A stretch of DNA of 42,412 nucleotides from Bacteroidales bacterium (GTDB lineage Bacteria > Bacteroidota > Bacteroidia > Bacteroidales > ML635J-15): assembly GCA_031275085.1 (NCBI GenBank), contig JAISPG010000058.1, positions 1 through 42,412 on the forward strand. Direction: 5' to 3'. Every line of letters starts with the position of its first letter. Position 1 is the stretch's first letter. Shown here in pieces: positions 32,956 to 42,139 of the stretch. The translations under genes and the position numbers were made by a program. The notes below the pieces were generated by a model, which was not told the DNA's origin, made no database searches, and saw only the letters and a list, made by a program, of their open reading frames with translations.

Positions 32956-34737
32956 TTACATTACTTCAGGAACTTCTATTCCGAGTAAATACATTCCTTG
33001 TTTTATAGTCTCTGATACCTGAAGAGATAATAATAATCTGAATTGTAATGTTTTAATATCCTGTTCCTTTAATATTGTATGTTCATGATAATACTGATTA
33101 TACAGTTTTACAAGATCATAAATATAGTTTGCAATAATCCCCGGGTTTAGCTTATTAGCAGCATCAGCAATTATATTTTCAAAATCTGAAAGTATAGAAA
33201 CAAGATCTATTTCCAGATCAACCAGATCGGTCTCTGCAGATACTTTACCGTTAAATTTTATTTTCATTTTTTCGGCATTTCTCAATACAGAGCATATCCT
33301 GGCATAAGTATACTGAATGAAAGGACCCGTATTCCCGTTAAAATCTATGGATTCTTTAGGATTAAAGATCATTTGTTTTTTAGGATCCACTTTAAGTATA
33401 TAATATTTTAAGGCTCCTAATGCTATTTTTTTAATCGCTGCTTCTTTTTCTTCTTCGGGAAGTTCGTTAACACGACCGTTCTCTTTAGCAATATTCCTTG
33501 CTGTTATGGTCATTTCATCAATAAGGTCATCCGCATCAACAACAATTCCTTCACGCGATTTCATTTTGCCTTCCGGTAATTCTACCATCCCATATGACAA
33601 ATGTTCTATTCTTTCAGAATAGTCTTTATTTAGTTTTTGCAGAATATTTTTCAGCACTTTAAAATGATAATCCTGCTCATTACCAACTACATATATAAGC
33701 TTATCCGGATAAAATTCTTCAAATCTTTGATAAGCTGTTCCAATATCCTGGGTTATATATACCGTAGTGCCGTCACTACGTAATAAGATCTTTCTGTCAA
33801 GTCCTTCATCAGTTAAATCAATCCAGACCGACCCGTCGGCATCTTTTACAAAAATACCTTTTTCCAGCCCCTTATTAACTATATCCCTCCCAAGCAAATA
33901 TGTTTGAGATTCGTAATATAATTTATCAAAACTTATATTAAGGCTTTTATATGTAATGTCAAAGCCTGCATAAACCCATGAATTCATGGTTTCCCATACT
34001 TTTCTTATTTCAAGGTCGCCTGCTTCCCATTTCCTCAGGATTTCCCTGGCTTCCAAAATAACAGGAGCTTTATTTTTAGCTTCATCCTCGTTAATTCCTT
34101 TGTCCATGAGTTCTTTTATTTCTTCCCTGTATTTCTTTTCGAAAAGTACATAGTAATCTCCTACAAATTTATCTCCTTTGATTCCTGTAGATTCTGGAGT
34201 TGCACCATTTCCCCATTTCATCCATGCCAACATGGATTTGCAAATATGTATTCCACGGTCATTAATAAGGTTTACCTTAATAATGTTATTTCCATTTTTT
34301 TCAAGTATCCTCGATATGGAATCTCCAAGCAGGTTATTACGAACATGCCCCAAATGCAAAGGCTTATTAGTATTTGGAGAAGAAAATTCTATCATTATGG
34401 AGGATTTTTTATTTTCAGAGGTATTGCTTTTTTTTCCGGAACTCAGTTCGTTCAAACGGTTTATCCAATACTCCTGACTCATACTCAGGTTTAGAAATCC
34501 TCCTACTACATTGTAAGATGCAATATCTTCACAACGTGATTTAATATATACCCCAAGGTCCTTAGCTGTTTCAAGAGGCTTCTTTTTACTAAATTTTACA
34601 AATGGAAAAACTACGATAGTATAATTTCCTTCTATCCCATCTTTTGTTTTTTCTACTTGTACGTTAAAATCGTGAACATCAACAGAATATAATGTTGTTA
34701 ATGCCTCTTTAATGTATTTCTTTATATCCTTTTCCAT
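32956..34737 (-). CDS. argS: Arginyl-tRNA synthetase
   Basis: Charges tRNA-Arg. 593 residues from the ATG at 34735-34737. A longer frame starting at 34764 is rejected because its first codon overlaps the -7 box (34754-34761). Domains: Add-1 N-terminal domain (1-100), catalytic domain with the HIGH-type motif H-L-G-H at 128-131 in P-N-T-N-K-P-L-H-L-G-H, the KMSK-type loop K-M-K-S-R-E-G at about 385-393, and the DALR anticodon-binding domain with Q-Y-T-Y-A-R-I-C-S near 485 and the ending L-G-I-E-V-P-E-V-M. Length is typical for Bacteroidota. Confidence 0.97.
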   Translation of the reverse strand: MEKDIKKYIKEALTTLYSVDVHDFNVQVEKTKDGIEGNYTIVVFPFVKFSKKKPLETAKDLGVYIKSRCEDIASYNVVGGFLNLSMSQEYWINRLNELSSGKKSNTSENKKSSIMIEFSSPNTNKPLHLGHVRNNLLGDSISRILEKNGNNIIKVNLINDRGIHICKSMLAWMKWGNGATPESTGIKGDKFVGDYYVLFEKKYREEIKELMDKGINEDEAKNKAPVILEAREILRKWEAGDLEIRKVWETMNSWVYAGFDITYKSLNISFDKLYYESQTYLLGRDIVNKGLEKGIFVKDADGSVWIDLTDEGLDRKILLRSDGTTVYITQDIGTAYQRFEEFYPDKLIYVVGNEQDYHFKVLKNILQKLNKDYSERIEHLSYGMVELPEGKMKSREGIVVDADDLIDEMTITARNIAKENGRVNELPEEEKEAAIKKIALGALKYYILKVDPKKQMIFNPKESIDFNGNTGPFIQYTYARICSVLRNAEKMKIKFNGKVSAETDLVDLEIDLVSILSDFENIIADAANKLNPGIIANYIYDLVKLYNQYYHEHTILKEQDIKTLQFRLLLSLQVSETIKQGMYLLGIEVPEVM

Positions 34738-34753
34738 AAAAATCCCCTCGGTG

Positions 34754-34761
34754 CAAAAATA
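34754..34761 (-). promoter_or_regulatory. -7 box upstream of argS; decides the start codon
   Basis: Minus-strand TATTTTTG, 16 bases before the ATG at 34737. The alternative upstream ATG (34762-34764) lies before the box and would not be in the mRNA. Confidence 0.5.
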
Positions 34762-34901
34762 CAACCAAGATTTTTAATTAAACTATATTTTTTTTCAATT
34801 GTTGAAAAAAATTTATATTAATTTTATTTACAATATTGATAATATTGGTACAATGCCAGTTACGGATTATCTATATTTTCTTATTTCTTTAATTTTAAAG
34901 T

Positions 34902-35567
34902 TTACCGTTTTTTTTGAACTGACTTCTTTTTATCCCGGTTTTCATAAAATTTACAATAGGGTTTGATCCCGCAAGCCTCACATTTAGGTGATCTGGCCAC
35001 ACATACATAGCGTCCATGAAGTATTAACCAGTGATGAGCATCAGGAATATCTACTTCAGGTATATATTTAACCAATTGTTTTTCTGTCTGTAAAACATTT
35101 TTTGAGTTGGTTGTCAATCCTATTCTTTCGGAAACCCTGAAAACGTGAGTATCAACCGGCATTTTAGGCTGATTGAACAAAACTGCCGCAATAACATTTG
35201 CTGTTTTACGACCTACTCCGGGTAATTTTTGAAGTTCTACAACATCATCAGGAACAACTCCATTATATTTTTCCGTTAACATTTTTGCTGTTGCCGACAA
35301 ATGTTTTGCTTTAGAATTCGGATATGTACAAGATCTGATGTATTCGTATATAACTTCCGGTGTTGCACAAGACATGGTCTTTGCATCCGGATAGTCTTCA
35401 AAAAGTCCGGGTGTAATCATATTTACACGTTTATCCGTACACTGAGCAGATAAAATAACAGCAACAAGCAACTGGAAATCAGTCTTATATTCCAATTCTG
35501 TTTCTGCAATTTTCATATTTTGCCTAAACCAATCAAGAACCAGTTTATAACGTTCTTTTTTGTTCAT
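34902..35567 (-). CDS. nth: Endonuclease III (DNA glycosylase/AP lyase)
   Basis: Removes oxidised pyrimidines in base-excision repair. 221 residues with the helix-hairpin-helix L-P-G-V-G-R-K-T-A at 115-123 (catalytic Lys121), Asp139 in P-V-D-T-H-V at 137-142, and the [4Fe-4S] loop Cys189, Cys196, Cys199, Cys205 (C-x6-C-x2-C-x5-C). Length is standard. It follows trxB by 21 bases and precedes argS by about 160; likely transcribed with trxB. Confidence 0.96.
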   Translation of the reverse strand: MNKKERYKLVLDWFRQNMKIAETELEYKTDFQLLVAVILSAQCTDKRVNMITPGLFEDYPDAKTMSCATPEVIYEYIRSCTYPNSKAKHLSATAKMLTEKYNGVVPDDVVELQKLPGVGRKTANVIAAVLFNQPKMPVDTHVFRVSERIGLTTNSKNVLQTEKQLVKYIPEVDIPDAHHWLILHGRYVCVARSPKCEACGIKPYCKFYENRDKKKSVQKKR

Positions 35568-35588
35568 ATAAGTTTTATATATCCAAAA

Positions 35589-36536
35589 TCAGGAATTACA
35601 GGAAGATTCATTTTCCAGCAGAAATCTTTCAGCATCCATGGCAGCTTTACAGCCTGAACCTGCTGCTGTTATAGCTTGTTGATAATCTTTATCCTGAACA
35701 TCTCCGCATGCAAAAACACCAGGAATATTTGTATGGGAAGAACCTGGCTTTGTTATAATATATCCGGCTTTATCCATATCAATGAATTCTTTAAATACCT
35801 GGGAATTAGGCGTATGTCCAATTGCCAGAAAAAAGCCATCAATATTTATTATTGTTTCTTCTTCTGTTTTATTATTTTTTAACCTTGCACCGGTAACACC
35901 AAGCTTATCTCCTAATACTTCGGCTACATTATTATTCCAGAGTATATGGATCTTAGGATTTTCAAAAACACGTTTCTGCATTATTTTAGAAGCGCGTAGT
36001 TCATCTCTTCTGACAATAAGATATACTTTGTTACATATATGTGAAAGATATAAAGCATCTTCTGTAGCAGTATCTCCGCCACCGACTACTGCAACATCTT
36101 TTCCTTTATAGAAAAATCCGTCACATACTGCACATGCAGAAACTCCATGTCCGCGAAGTTTTTCTTCCGACTCAAGACCAAGATAATTTGCCGATGCTCC
36201 TGTTGCAATAATTACAACTTCCGCTTCGATCTCATGATGTTCGTCTGCAATTAATTTAAATGGATATTTAGAAAAATCTACTTCTGTTATTACACCATAT
36301 CTAACATCTGTTCCAAATCTGACAGCCTGGTGTTTTAACTGATCCATCATTTCAAACCCTGAAACTCCGTCAGGATAGCCCGGAAAATTTTCTATTTCCG
36401 ATGTTGTGGTAAGCTGACCTCCAGGTTCCATACCTTCATAAAGAACCGGGGATAAATTAGATCTTGATGCATAAATTGCTGCAGTAAAACCTGCCGGTCC
36501 TGACCCTATAATCAAACATTTAATTTTTTCGCTCAT
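35589..36536 (-). CDS. trxB: Thioredoxin reductase
   Basis: NADPH-dependent flavoenzyme that reduces thioredoxin. 315 residues: FAD-binding G-S-G-P-A-G-F-T-A-A at 11-20, redox pair Cys135/Cys138 in A-C-A-V-C-D-G, NADPH-binding V-G-G-G-D-T-A-T-E-D at 151-160, and the late FAD motif V-F-A-C-G-D-V near 280. All key residues are present and the length is standard. The stand-alone DsbD-N-like gene is 10 bases upstream, an association that suggests reductant supply to the envelope. Confidence 0.96.
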   Translation of the reverse strand: MSEKIKCLIIGSGPAGFTAAIYASRSNLSPVLYEGMEPGGQLTTTSEIENFPGYPDGVSGFEMMDQLKHQAVRFGTDVRYGVITEVDFSKYPFKLIADEHHEIEAEVVIIATGASANYLGLESEEKLRGHGVSACAVCDGFFYKGKDVAVVGGGDTATEDALYLSHICNKVYLIVRRDELRASKIMQKRVFENPKIHILWNNNVAEVLGDKLGVTGARLKNNKTEEETIINIDGFFLAIGHTPNSQVFKEFIDMDKAGYIITKPGSSHTNIPGVFACGDVQDKDYQQAITAAGSGCKAAMDAERFLLENESSCNS

Positions 36537-36546
36537 CTTTTTATCT

Positions 36547-37008
36547 TTATTTTATTTCTATTGTTATTATTTCATAAACAGGCATACAACTCCCGTCTTT
36601 TTTATTACATGCTTGTCCGTCTATTATCAAATTAAGCAAGGCGACTCCGGGTTTAGGTACAAAAAAACATTTTATTTCAGCTAAATGTGAATGGCTTGTA
36701 ACATTCATACCAAAAATTTCATCAAATACTATTTCTGCTTTTGATAATTCTTCAACTTCATATTTTTCTATCAACTCTACGACATTTTCAAAATTAATCA
36801 GCAACGGAAGCGGACCACCTTCTTCCATTTGCATTCCATAAATATACCAATCTTTATCTATTTCTGCAATTACATTTATGATAAAGCCACCTTCATACGC
36901 AACAGGCTCGTTTACCGTCCATTTTACCGGGCTTTCCTGAGTCTGAGAATATGTAAAAGTACTGATAAACAAAAATGTTAAAAAATATAATATTCTTTTC
37001 ATTATCAA
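36547..37008 (-). CDS. Exported protein with a DsbD N-terminal-like domain (no membrane part)
   Basis: 153 residues; start at Met1 or Met3. Signal peptide (K-R-I-L-Y-F-L-T-F-L-F, cut near T-Y-S-Q). The mature part resembles the immunoglobulin-like N-terminal domain of DsbD: E-I-D-K-D-W-Y-I-Y-G at 49-58, and near the end G-Q-A-C-N-K-K-D-G-S-C-M-P at 131-143, matching DsbD's G-x-A-C-x-x-x-x-C-x-P active site with one extra residue (Cys134, Cys141). A third Cys is at 114. Full DsbD adds eight membrane spans and a thioredoxin domain; both are missing here. It is next to trxB. It might accept electrons from a separate CcdA-type partner, or be a bare scaffold domain. Confidence 0.7.
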   Translation of the reverse strand: MIMKRILYFLTFLFISTFTYSQTQESPVKWTVNEPVAYEGGFIINVIAEIDKDWYIYGMQMEEGGPLPLLINFENVVELIEKYEVEELSKAEIVFDEIFGMNVTSHSHLAEIKCFFVPKPGVALLNLIIDGQACNKKDGSCMPVYEIITIEIK

Positions 37009-37056
37009 ATTTGCTAAAAGTAAAGATAGTAAAAAATTGCTAAAATAATGCCAAAA

Positions 37057-37089
37057 AATAAAAACCTGAAAAATTTTCAGGTTTTTATT
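37057..37089. terminator. Strong bidirectional-type terminator hairpin
   Basis: Arms 37057-37072 and 37074-37089 pair perfectly over 16 positions (C-C-T-G core with A/T extension). A run flanks one side and T run the other, so it can stop leftward transcripts from the sigma factor/PKD operon. Confidence 0.8.
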
Positions 37090-37253
37090 TTAAAGTTTAT
37101 CGAAAATCATATCCTGCTTAGTAAGCGTTAGAAAACTTTTAACTTTCCGGCCTTATAGAATACTATTACTGACCTGGGCTTTATTCAATTATATTTTGGC
37201 AGAATAGTGCCACCCATAAATCCTCATTTCCATTTAACCGGCTAAGGTCATAT
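37090..37253 (-). ncRNA. Candidate small RNA or structured 3' leader between the PKD gene and its terminator
   Basis: 164 bases of visibly less AT-rich DNA lie between the PKD gene stop and the terminator hairpin at 37057-37089. On the minus strand it contains short self-complementary pieces (TGGCA/TGCCA near 37200) and no ORF. It could be a 3'-UTR-derived small RNA, a processed structure, or simply an unannotated UTR. I could not match it to 6S, SRP or other known RNA by eye. Confidence 0.2.
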
Positions 37254-38555
37254 CTATTCCCTTATCAGGTTCACCCGACCTTTTCTGGAATGAATATTAT
37301 TATACCAGTCAACTGTTTTTATTTCCCATAAATAATATCCTCCCTTAGCATCTAATCCTGTGTTGTTTATCTTTCCATTCCACATTTCTTCAACCTTGCC
37401 CGATTCAAATACAAAATTACCATTCAGATCAATAATTGTCAGCCTGTAGCTCTTAAAATCAAGATCCTCGCCTATTGGTCCGAAATATGAATTTACTCCG
37501 TCGCCTACTCCCGGAATAAAAGCATTAGGGACATAATATACGGGTTCAATATCCACATTTATAATTTCCGAAGCCGTAGTCCTACAGCCAACTTCATTAA
37601 TCACACTCAGATAAATATTATATTTTCCCGAACGCGGAAATGTATATTCCACATCCGTATAATTAAATTCTTTACCATCAATATTCCATAAAGCTTGTAA
37701 TTTGTCCTCGGGGTAAAAAGTAAATCTATAATTATTTTTTATATTTTCAAAATTAATTCTTACAAAAGTTGATTCTTTTACAGAAATTTTTCTTATTTTA
37801 TCCTTTTTTATTACAAAATTTTCATTAACGACTGATGCAACAGGATAATAGTCTCCGGCATCCAGATAAGTATGTTCAACTACATTTCCTACATAAGATG
37901 TTCCGTCTCCCATATTCCAGTATATTTCATATCCGGCTGGCAAATCTGAAGCTGATAATATAACTTTAGCAGGTGAACATTCTTCGATCATCTCCACTAC
38001 ATATTTTACGCTTAAAGTTTCACTGTTAGTATTATTTTTTTCCTGACCACCGGATGAAATTTCTTTATGAATATTTATTACATCAGGAGTATTATTATCA
38101 GATGTATTTGCAATGATATCCGAACTTTCCTGAGCCTGATTCTTTTTTTCTACCGCTCCCACATTACGTTCAGGGATATTTGCAGGGTCAGTATTCAATA
38201 ACATTGGATCTGTATTTACAACCTGATTACTTTGTTTATTGTTAATAATGTCTTTATCAATAGGTTCTGTTTGTAAATTTTCATAATTATCCTCTGTTGA
38301 AATTCTGTTTATTTCATTGTTTTTTTCAGTTTCGGTAGCTATTTTTTCTTGATTCTCATAGTTTTTATTTAATACTACAACTGTTATTATTGCTGCAACA
38401 AATATTGCAGCTGCAGAAGCAATAACAGTTATTTTTCTAAAATGACCGCCTTGCTTAGGTTTCGGTAAATCCTTCTCGAGATTTGACCACTCGTTAGGAT
38501 CATATTCCATTTCGAAATCCGAAAGAATATTTTTTATATTTTTTAAATCACTCAT
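37254..38555 (-). CDS. Membrane-anchored PKD/CHU_C protein, probable regulator partner of the adjacent sigma factor
   Basis: 433 residues. A short N-terminal part (1-41) carries a Y-D-P-N-E-W-S-N-L-E-K-D-L motif of the type often seen in proteins encoded after ECF sigma factors in Bacteroidota. One span follows at about 42-63, then an N/E/T-rich linker (64-185), two PKD-like domains (about 190-260, W-N-M-G-D-G-T-S and H-T-Y; about 268-335, W-N-I-D-G-K and Y-T-F-P-R-S-G-K-Y), and a gliding-motility-associated C-terminal domain (341-433: Y-V-P-N-A-F-I-P-G-V-G-D-G-V-N). The CHU_C ending marks T9SS type B cargo, yet this protein has an internal anchor, not a signal peptide. The N-terminus would face the cytoplasm, so an anti-sigma role is plausible. 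Start overlaps the sigma gene by 8 bases. Confidence 0.75.
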   Translation of the reverse strand: MSDLKNIKNILSDFEMEYDPNEWSNLEKDLPKPKQGGHFRKITVIASAAAIFVAAIITVVVLNKNYENQEKIATETEKNNEINRISTEDNYENLQTEPIDKDIINNKQSNQVVNTDPMLLNTDPANIPERNVGAVEKKNQAQESSDIIANTSDNNTPDVINIHKEISSGGQEKNNTNSETLSVKYVVEMIEECSPAKVILSASDLPAGYEIYWNMGDGTSYVGNVVEHTYLDAGDYYPVASVVNENFVIKKDKIRKISVKESTFVRINFENIKNNYRFTFYPEDKLQALWNIDGKEFNYTDVEYTFPRSGKYNIYLSVINEVGCRTTASEIINVDIEPVYYVPNAFIPGVGDGVNSYFGPIGEDLDFKSYRLTIIDLNGNFVFESGKVEEMWNGKINNTGLDAKGGYYLWEIKTVDWYNNIHSRKGRVNLIRE

Positions 38556-39126
38556 ATATGTTTCCGTATTTCTGAATGTATAAATTCTTCAAATTATTCT
38601 TTGCACGTGCAAGATTAGACTTTGATGTTCCGATACTAATATTCAACATTTCAGCTATCTCTTTATGAGAAAGGTCCTCAATGTAGTATAAGTTAAAAAT
38701 AGTACGATATACAGGACTTAATTCCTGAATAAGTTCTACCAGTCTTTCTGCACTTATGTCTGTTTCATTTATTTGTTCCAAAACTTCATCCGTATCGTCT
38801 TTTATGTTATCAATGAAGTTTTCCGAATATTCATTAAAATTTATTTTATTTTTACTTTTTATATAATCCAGATTATTATTAACAATTAACGTCTTCATCC
38901 ATGACTCAATATGTCCGGTATTTTTAAATGTGGATATTTTTTCAAAAACCTTTAAATATCCATCGTGCAAAAGATCTTTTGCCTCGTTAATATCTGAAGA
39001 ATATCTCATACAAACACCTAACATTTTTCCATAAGTCATTTTATAAAGAAGATGCTGGCTATTTCTGTCCCCCCTAACACAACCTTGAACGATTTTCCTT
39101 ACATCTTCTCTATTTTTCAGGTCCAT
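38548..39126 (-). CDS. RNA polymerase sigma-70 family factor, ECF-like
   Basis: 192 residues. Region 2 (about 25-95) has L-L-Y-K-M-T-Y-G-K-M-L, the core-binding helix D-I-N-E-A-K-D-L-L-H-D-G-Y-L-K-V-F, and I-E-S-W-M-K-T-L-I-V-N-N-N-L-D; a linker with acidic residues follows (about 100-130), and region 4 (about 135-185) has L-S-P-V-Y-R-T-I-F-N-L-Y-Y-I-E-D-L-S-H-K-E-I-A-E-M-L with the helix-turn-helix I-G-T-S-K-S-N-L-A-R-A. No region 1 or 3, hence ECF-like. Overlap by 8 bases with the PKD gene indicates coupled expression. It is divergent from the mce cluster. No -7 box of the housekeeping form is seen upstream, so it may be self-controlled. Confidence 0.92.
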   Translation of the reverse strand: MDLKNREDVRKIVQGCVRGDRNSQHLLYKMTYGKMLGVCMRYSSDINEAKDLLHDGYLKVFEKISTFKNTGHIESWMKTLIVNNNLDYIKSKNKINFNEYSENFIDNIKDDTDEVLEQINETDISAERLVELIQELSPVYRTIFNLYYIEDLSHKEIAEMLNISIGTSKSNLARAKNNLKNLYIQKYGNIYE

Positions 39127-39265
39127 TTTAATTCGTTATCAATTTTATGACGACAAAATTCAAAAAAAGTTGCTTATTAAACTAAAAAAAATGTTAAAAA
39201 AAGAAATATTGTCAAAATAAGTAAAAAAATGATTTTTAGTCTTTATTTTTTATAAACCCTTTTTG

Positions 39266-39273
39266 TATATTTG
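39266..39273 (+). promoter_or_regulatory. -7 box of the methylmalonyl-CoA cluster
   Basis: TATATTTG, 28 bases before the mce ATG. -33 element not clear. Confidence 0.45.
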
Positions 39274-39301
39274 CGACTAAATTACAAAAATTATTAGAAT
39301 A

Positions 39302-39715
39302 ATGAATATATCTCACATCGAACACATTGGCATTGCCGTAAAATCTATTGACGAAGCAAAAAAATACTATGAAGGTGTTTTAGGTTTAAAATGTTATGCA
39401 GTTGAAGAAGTAAAAGACCAAAAGGTTAAAACTGCTTTTTTTAAAGTTGGTGACACAAAAATAGAATTATTAGAGCCAACCGACCCCGAAGGTCCTGTGG
39501 GTAAGTTTATTGAAAAAAAAGGTGAAGGGATTCATCATATAGCTTTTGCAGTAAAAGGCATAGAAGATGCGCTTTCAGAAATAGAAGGCAAAGATATTAA
39601 CCTGATAGACAAATCTCCCAGAAAAGGAGCTGAAGGATTGGATATTGCTTTCCTTCACCCAAAATCTACATTTGGAGTATTAACTGAAATTTGCGAAGAC
39701 AAATCAAATAAATAA
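39302..39715 (+). CDS. mce: Methylmalonyl-CoA epimerase
   Basis: Interconverts (R)- and (S)-methylmalonyl-CoA. 137 residues of the vicinal-oxygen-chelate fold with paired halves: I-E-H-I-G-I-A-V at 6-13 with metal His8, [10 protein letters not shown] at 49-58, I-H-H-I-A-F-A-V at 77-84 with His79, and G-V-L-T-E-I at 125-130 with Glu129. First gene of the decarboxylase cluster, 23 bases before mmdA; it feeds the right stereoisomer between the B12 mutase and the decarboxylase. Confidence 0.94.
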   Translation: MNISHIEHIGIAVKSIDEAKKYYEGVLGLKCYAVEEVKDQKVKTAFFKVGDTKIELLEPTDPEGPVGKFIEKKGEGIHHIAFAVKGIEDALSEIEGKDINLIDKSPRKGAEGLDIAFLHPKSTFGVLTEICEDKSNK

Positions 39716-39738
39716 TCATAACTTTCAATAAACTTAAA

Positions 39739-41298
39739 ATGGCAATCGAAGAAAAAATTAAGAAATTAGTGGAAATGCGTTCTGAAGCTCGTATGGGCGG
39801 GGGGCAAAAAAGAATTGATTCTCAGCATTCTAAAGGAAAATTAACAGCTCGCGAACGTATAAATTTACTATTGGACGATGGTAGTTTTGAGGAGTTCGAC
39901 ATGTTTGTCACCCATCGAAGTACGGATTTTGGTCTTGATAAAGAACATTATTTAGGCGATGGCGTTGTAATCGGAAACGGTACCATAGACGGCAGACTTG
40001 TATATGTTTATTCTCAGGACTTTACTGTTTTAGGTGGATCTTTGTCGGAAACAAATGCAAAGAAAATCTGTAAAGTTATGGATATGGCGATGAAGGTCGG
40101 AGCTCCTGTAATTGGGCTTAATGATAGTGGAGGAGCCCGTATTCAGGAAGGCGTTTTAAGTTTATCCGGTTATGCTGAAATCTTTCAAAGGAACATTGAA
40201 GCATCAGGAGTAATACCACAAATTTCTGCAATTTTAGGACCATGTGCCGGAGGAGCAGTTTATTCTCCTGCGCTAACAGATTTTATCCTTATGGCAGAGA
40301 ATACAAGCTATATGTTTGTTACAGGACCAAAAGTAGTTAAAACTGTAACAGGTGAAGATATATCTGTCGAAGATCTCGGCGGTCCAATGATTCATGCGTC
40401 TAAATCAGGCGTAGCACATTTCGTTTCCAAAGATGAAGAAGATGCCATTAATACTTTAAAAAGAATAATATCCTATATTCCGCAAAATTACATGGAAACA
40501 ACTCCATTACTTGAATGTAATGATCCTGTCGACAGAATAGAAGATGTTTTGAATACCATTATTCCTGATAATCCTAATAAGCCATATAATGTTTTGGATA
40601 TTATCCATACTATAGTTGACAATGGAGAGTTTGAAGAAGTTCATAAATATTATGCAAAAAATATAGTTGTCGGATTTGCAAGATTTAACGGTCAATCTGT
40701 AGGGATAGTTGCAAATCAGCCAAATTTTTTAGCCGGAGTTTTAGATATTGATGCTTCAAAAAAAGGTGCCAGATTTGTCAGATTCTGTGATTGTTTTAAT
40801 ATTCCTATAGTAACTTTGGTAGATGTTCCTGGTTTTTTACCCGGTAGTGCACAAGAATATGGGGGTATCATATCCAATGGAGCCAAACTTATGTATGCAT
40901 ACGGAGAAGCTACAGTACCAAAAGTAACAATTACTCTTCGCAAATCATATGGAGGCGCACATGATGTAATGAGTTGTAAACAATTAAAAGGCGATCTTAA
41001 CTATGCATGGCCTTCTGCAGAAATTGCTGTTATGGGAGCTCAGGGAGCAATAGAGATCCTTAACGCAAGGGAGGCTTCTGCAATAGAAGATCCGGAAAAA
41101 CGCGCTCAATTTGTTGCTGAAAAAGAAGCTGAATATCGCGAAAAATTTGCTAATCCTTATCAGGCAGCAAAATATGGCTTTATTGATGACGTCATTGAAC
41201 CCAGAAACACAAGATTCAGAATTATAAGAGCTCTGGCATCATTAGATAATAAAAATGAACACAGGCCAAATAAAAAACATAATAATATTCCTCTTTAA
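39739..41298 (+). CDS. mmdA: Methylmalonyl-CoA decarboxylase alpha subunit (carboxyltransferase)
   Basis: 519 residues, normal length. It carries the carboxyltransferase fold: the N-terminal [16 protein letters not shown], the oxyanion hole G-G-S-L-S-E at about 98-103 and G-P-C-A-G-G-A at about 167-173 for CoA binding, a second G-F-L-P-G-S-A-Q-E near 370, and the C-terminal S-Y-G-G-A-H-D-V-M. It moves CO2 from methylmalonyl-CoA to biotin on MmdC. Acyl-CoA carboxylase beta chains look alike; the gamma, biotin and OadB-like genes that follow identify it as a decarboxylase. Part of the mce-mmd operon. Confidence 0.93.
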   Translation: MAIEEKIKKLVEMRSEARMGGGQKRIDSQHSKGKLTARERINLLLDDGSFEEFDMFVTHRSTDFGLDKEHYLGDGVVIGNGTIDGRLVYVYSQDFTVLGGSLSETNAKKICKVMDMAMKVGAPVIGLNDSGGARIQEGVLSLSGYAEIFQRNIEASGVIPQISAILGPCAGGAVYSPALTDFILMAENTSYMFVTGPKVVKTVTGEDISVEDLGGPMIHASKSGVAHFVSKDEEDAINTLKRIISYIPQNYMETTPLLECNDPVDRIEDVLNTIIPDNPNKPYNVLDIIHTIVDNGEFEEVHKYYAKNIVVGFARFNGQSVGIVANQPNFLAGVLDIDASKKGARFVRFCDCFNIPIVTLVDVPGFLPGSAQEYGGIISNGAKLMYAYGEATVPKVTITLRKSYGGAHDVMSCKQLKGDLNYAWPSAEIAVMGAQGAIEILNAREASAIEDPEKRAQFVAEKEAEYREKFANPYQAAKYGFIDDVIEPRNTRFRIIRALASLDNKNEHRPNKKHNNIPL

Positions 41299-41310
41299 AA
41301 CTAAAAAACT

Positions 41311-41649
41311 ATGGTAAATATAATTTTATCAATAATATGGAGTGACATTTTATCATTGGTCTTAATCTGTTTTTCTACAGTATTAACAATTATGGGTTTA
41401 TTCGTAGGTCTTATAAGTATTTTCAGATTATTTAAAGACAAAAAGACTCCTGTGGCTCAACAGCCTGAAGAGCAACAAACTATTCAAGCGGAAAAGCCCG
41501 AAGTTAAAATATCCGATGTAGAATATGCAGTAATAGCAACAGCTATTCATTTATATTTCAATAATAATGATCATGATGATGAGTCAAATATACTGACAAT
41601 AAAGAATATAAGACACAACTATTCCCCATGGCGTTTAAATAATAATTAA
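41311..41649 (+). CDS. OadG/MmdD-type gamma/delta subunit of a Na+-pumping decarboxylase
   Basis: 112 residues with one membrane span (about 10-40: S-L-V-L-I-C-F-S-T-V-L-T-I-M-G-L-F-V-G-L), a Pro/Gln/Glu-rich linker, and a small C-terminal part ending N-N-D-H-D-D-E-S ... R-H-N-Y-S-P-W-R-L. This one-span-plus-tail layout is that of the gamma (OadG) or delta subunit that holds the complex together and, in OadG, binds Zn through the C-terminus. Sequence is fast-evolving, so identity rests largely on position between mmdA (12 bases) and the biotin carrier (14 bases). Confidence 0.8.
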   Translation: MVNIILSIIWSDILSLVLICFSTVLTIMGLFVGLISIFRLFKDKKTPVAQQPEEQQTIQAEKPEVKISDVEYAVIATAIHLYFNNNDHDDESNILTIKNIRHNYSPWRLNNN

Positions 41650-41663
41650 ATAAAAATCTAGTA

Positions 41664-42119
41664 ATGGAAAAATATAACCTCAAAATAGATGGTAACGATT
41701 ACGAAGTTGAAATAAACATTGATCAAAATATAGCGGAAGTTCTGGTAAACGGCAAATGGTATAAAGTTGAGATAGAAAAAAAAGGAGACAAACCTGTAGT
41801 AAATAAAATTATAAAACAGGAAACTCCAAAACAAGCTCCTCAAGCCCCAAAACCTGTGGATGTAGTTTCAAAACCAATAGATAAAGATGCTCTGGAAGTT
41901 GTGAAATCGCCTCTACCTGGTAATATTATAGACGTACTGGTTTCAGTTGGCGAAACAGTAAAAAAAGATGATATTATTATTGTTATTGAAGCCATGAAAA
42001 TGGAAAATAACATTATAGCTACCAGTGACGGAATCGTTAGAGCTATACTTGCTACTCCCGGAAAAACAGTTATGGTGGGAGATCCTCTGTTGAAAATTGA
42101 AAAAACAAAATCAAATTAA
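41664..42119 (+). CDS. mmdC: Biotin carboxyl carrier subunit of methylmalonyl-CoA decarboxylase
   Basis: 151 residues. An N-terminal small domain (1-50), an Ala/Pro/Lys/Gln linker (51-75), and a biotinyl domain with V-I-E-A-M-K-M-E-N-N at 107-116, biotin on Lys112. The swinging arm carries CO2 from MmdA to the membrane subunit. Position after the gamma gene and before the OadB-like gene completes the standard order. Confidence 0.92.
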   Translation: MEKYNLKIDGNDYEVEINIDQNIAEVLVNGKWYKVEIEKKGDKPVVNKIIKQETPKQAPQAPKPVDVVSKPIDKDALEVVKSPLPGNIIDVLVSVGETVKKDDIIIVIEAMKMENNIIATSDGIVRAILATPGKTVMVGDPLLKIEKTKSN

Positions 42120-42139
42120 TTTGTTAAATAAATATAATT

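Noticed and set aside
34738..34764. Upstream ATG for argS
   Set aside because: It overlaps the -7 box that probably drives the gene and adds nine non-conserved residues.
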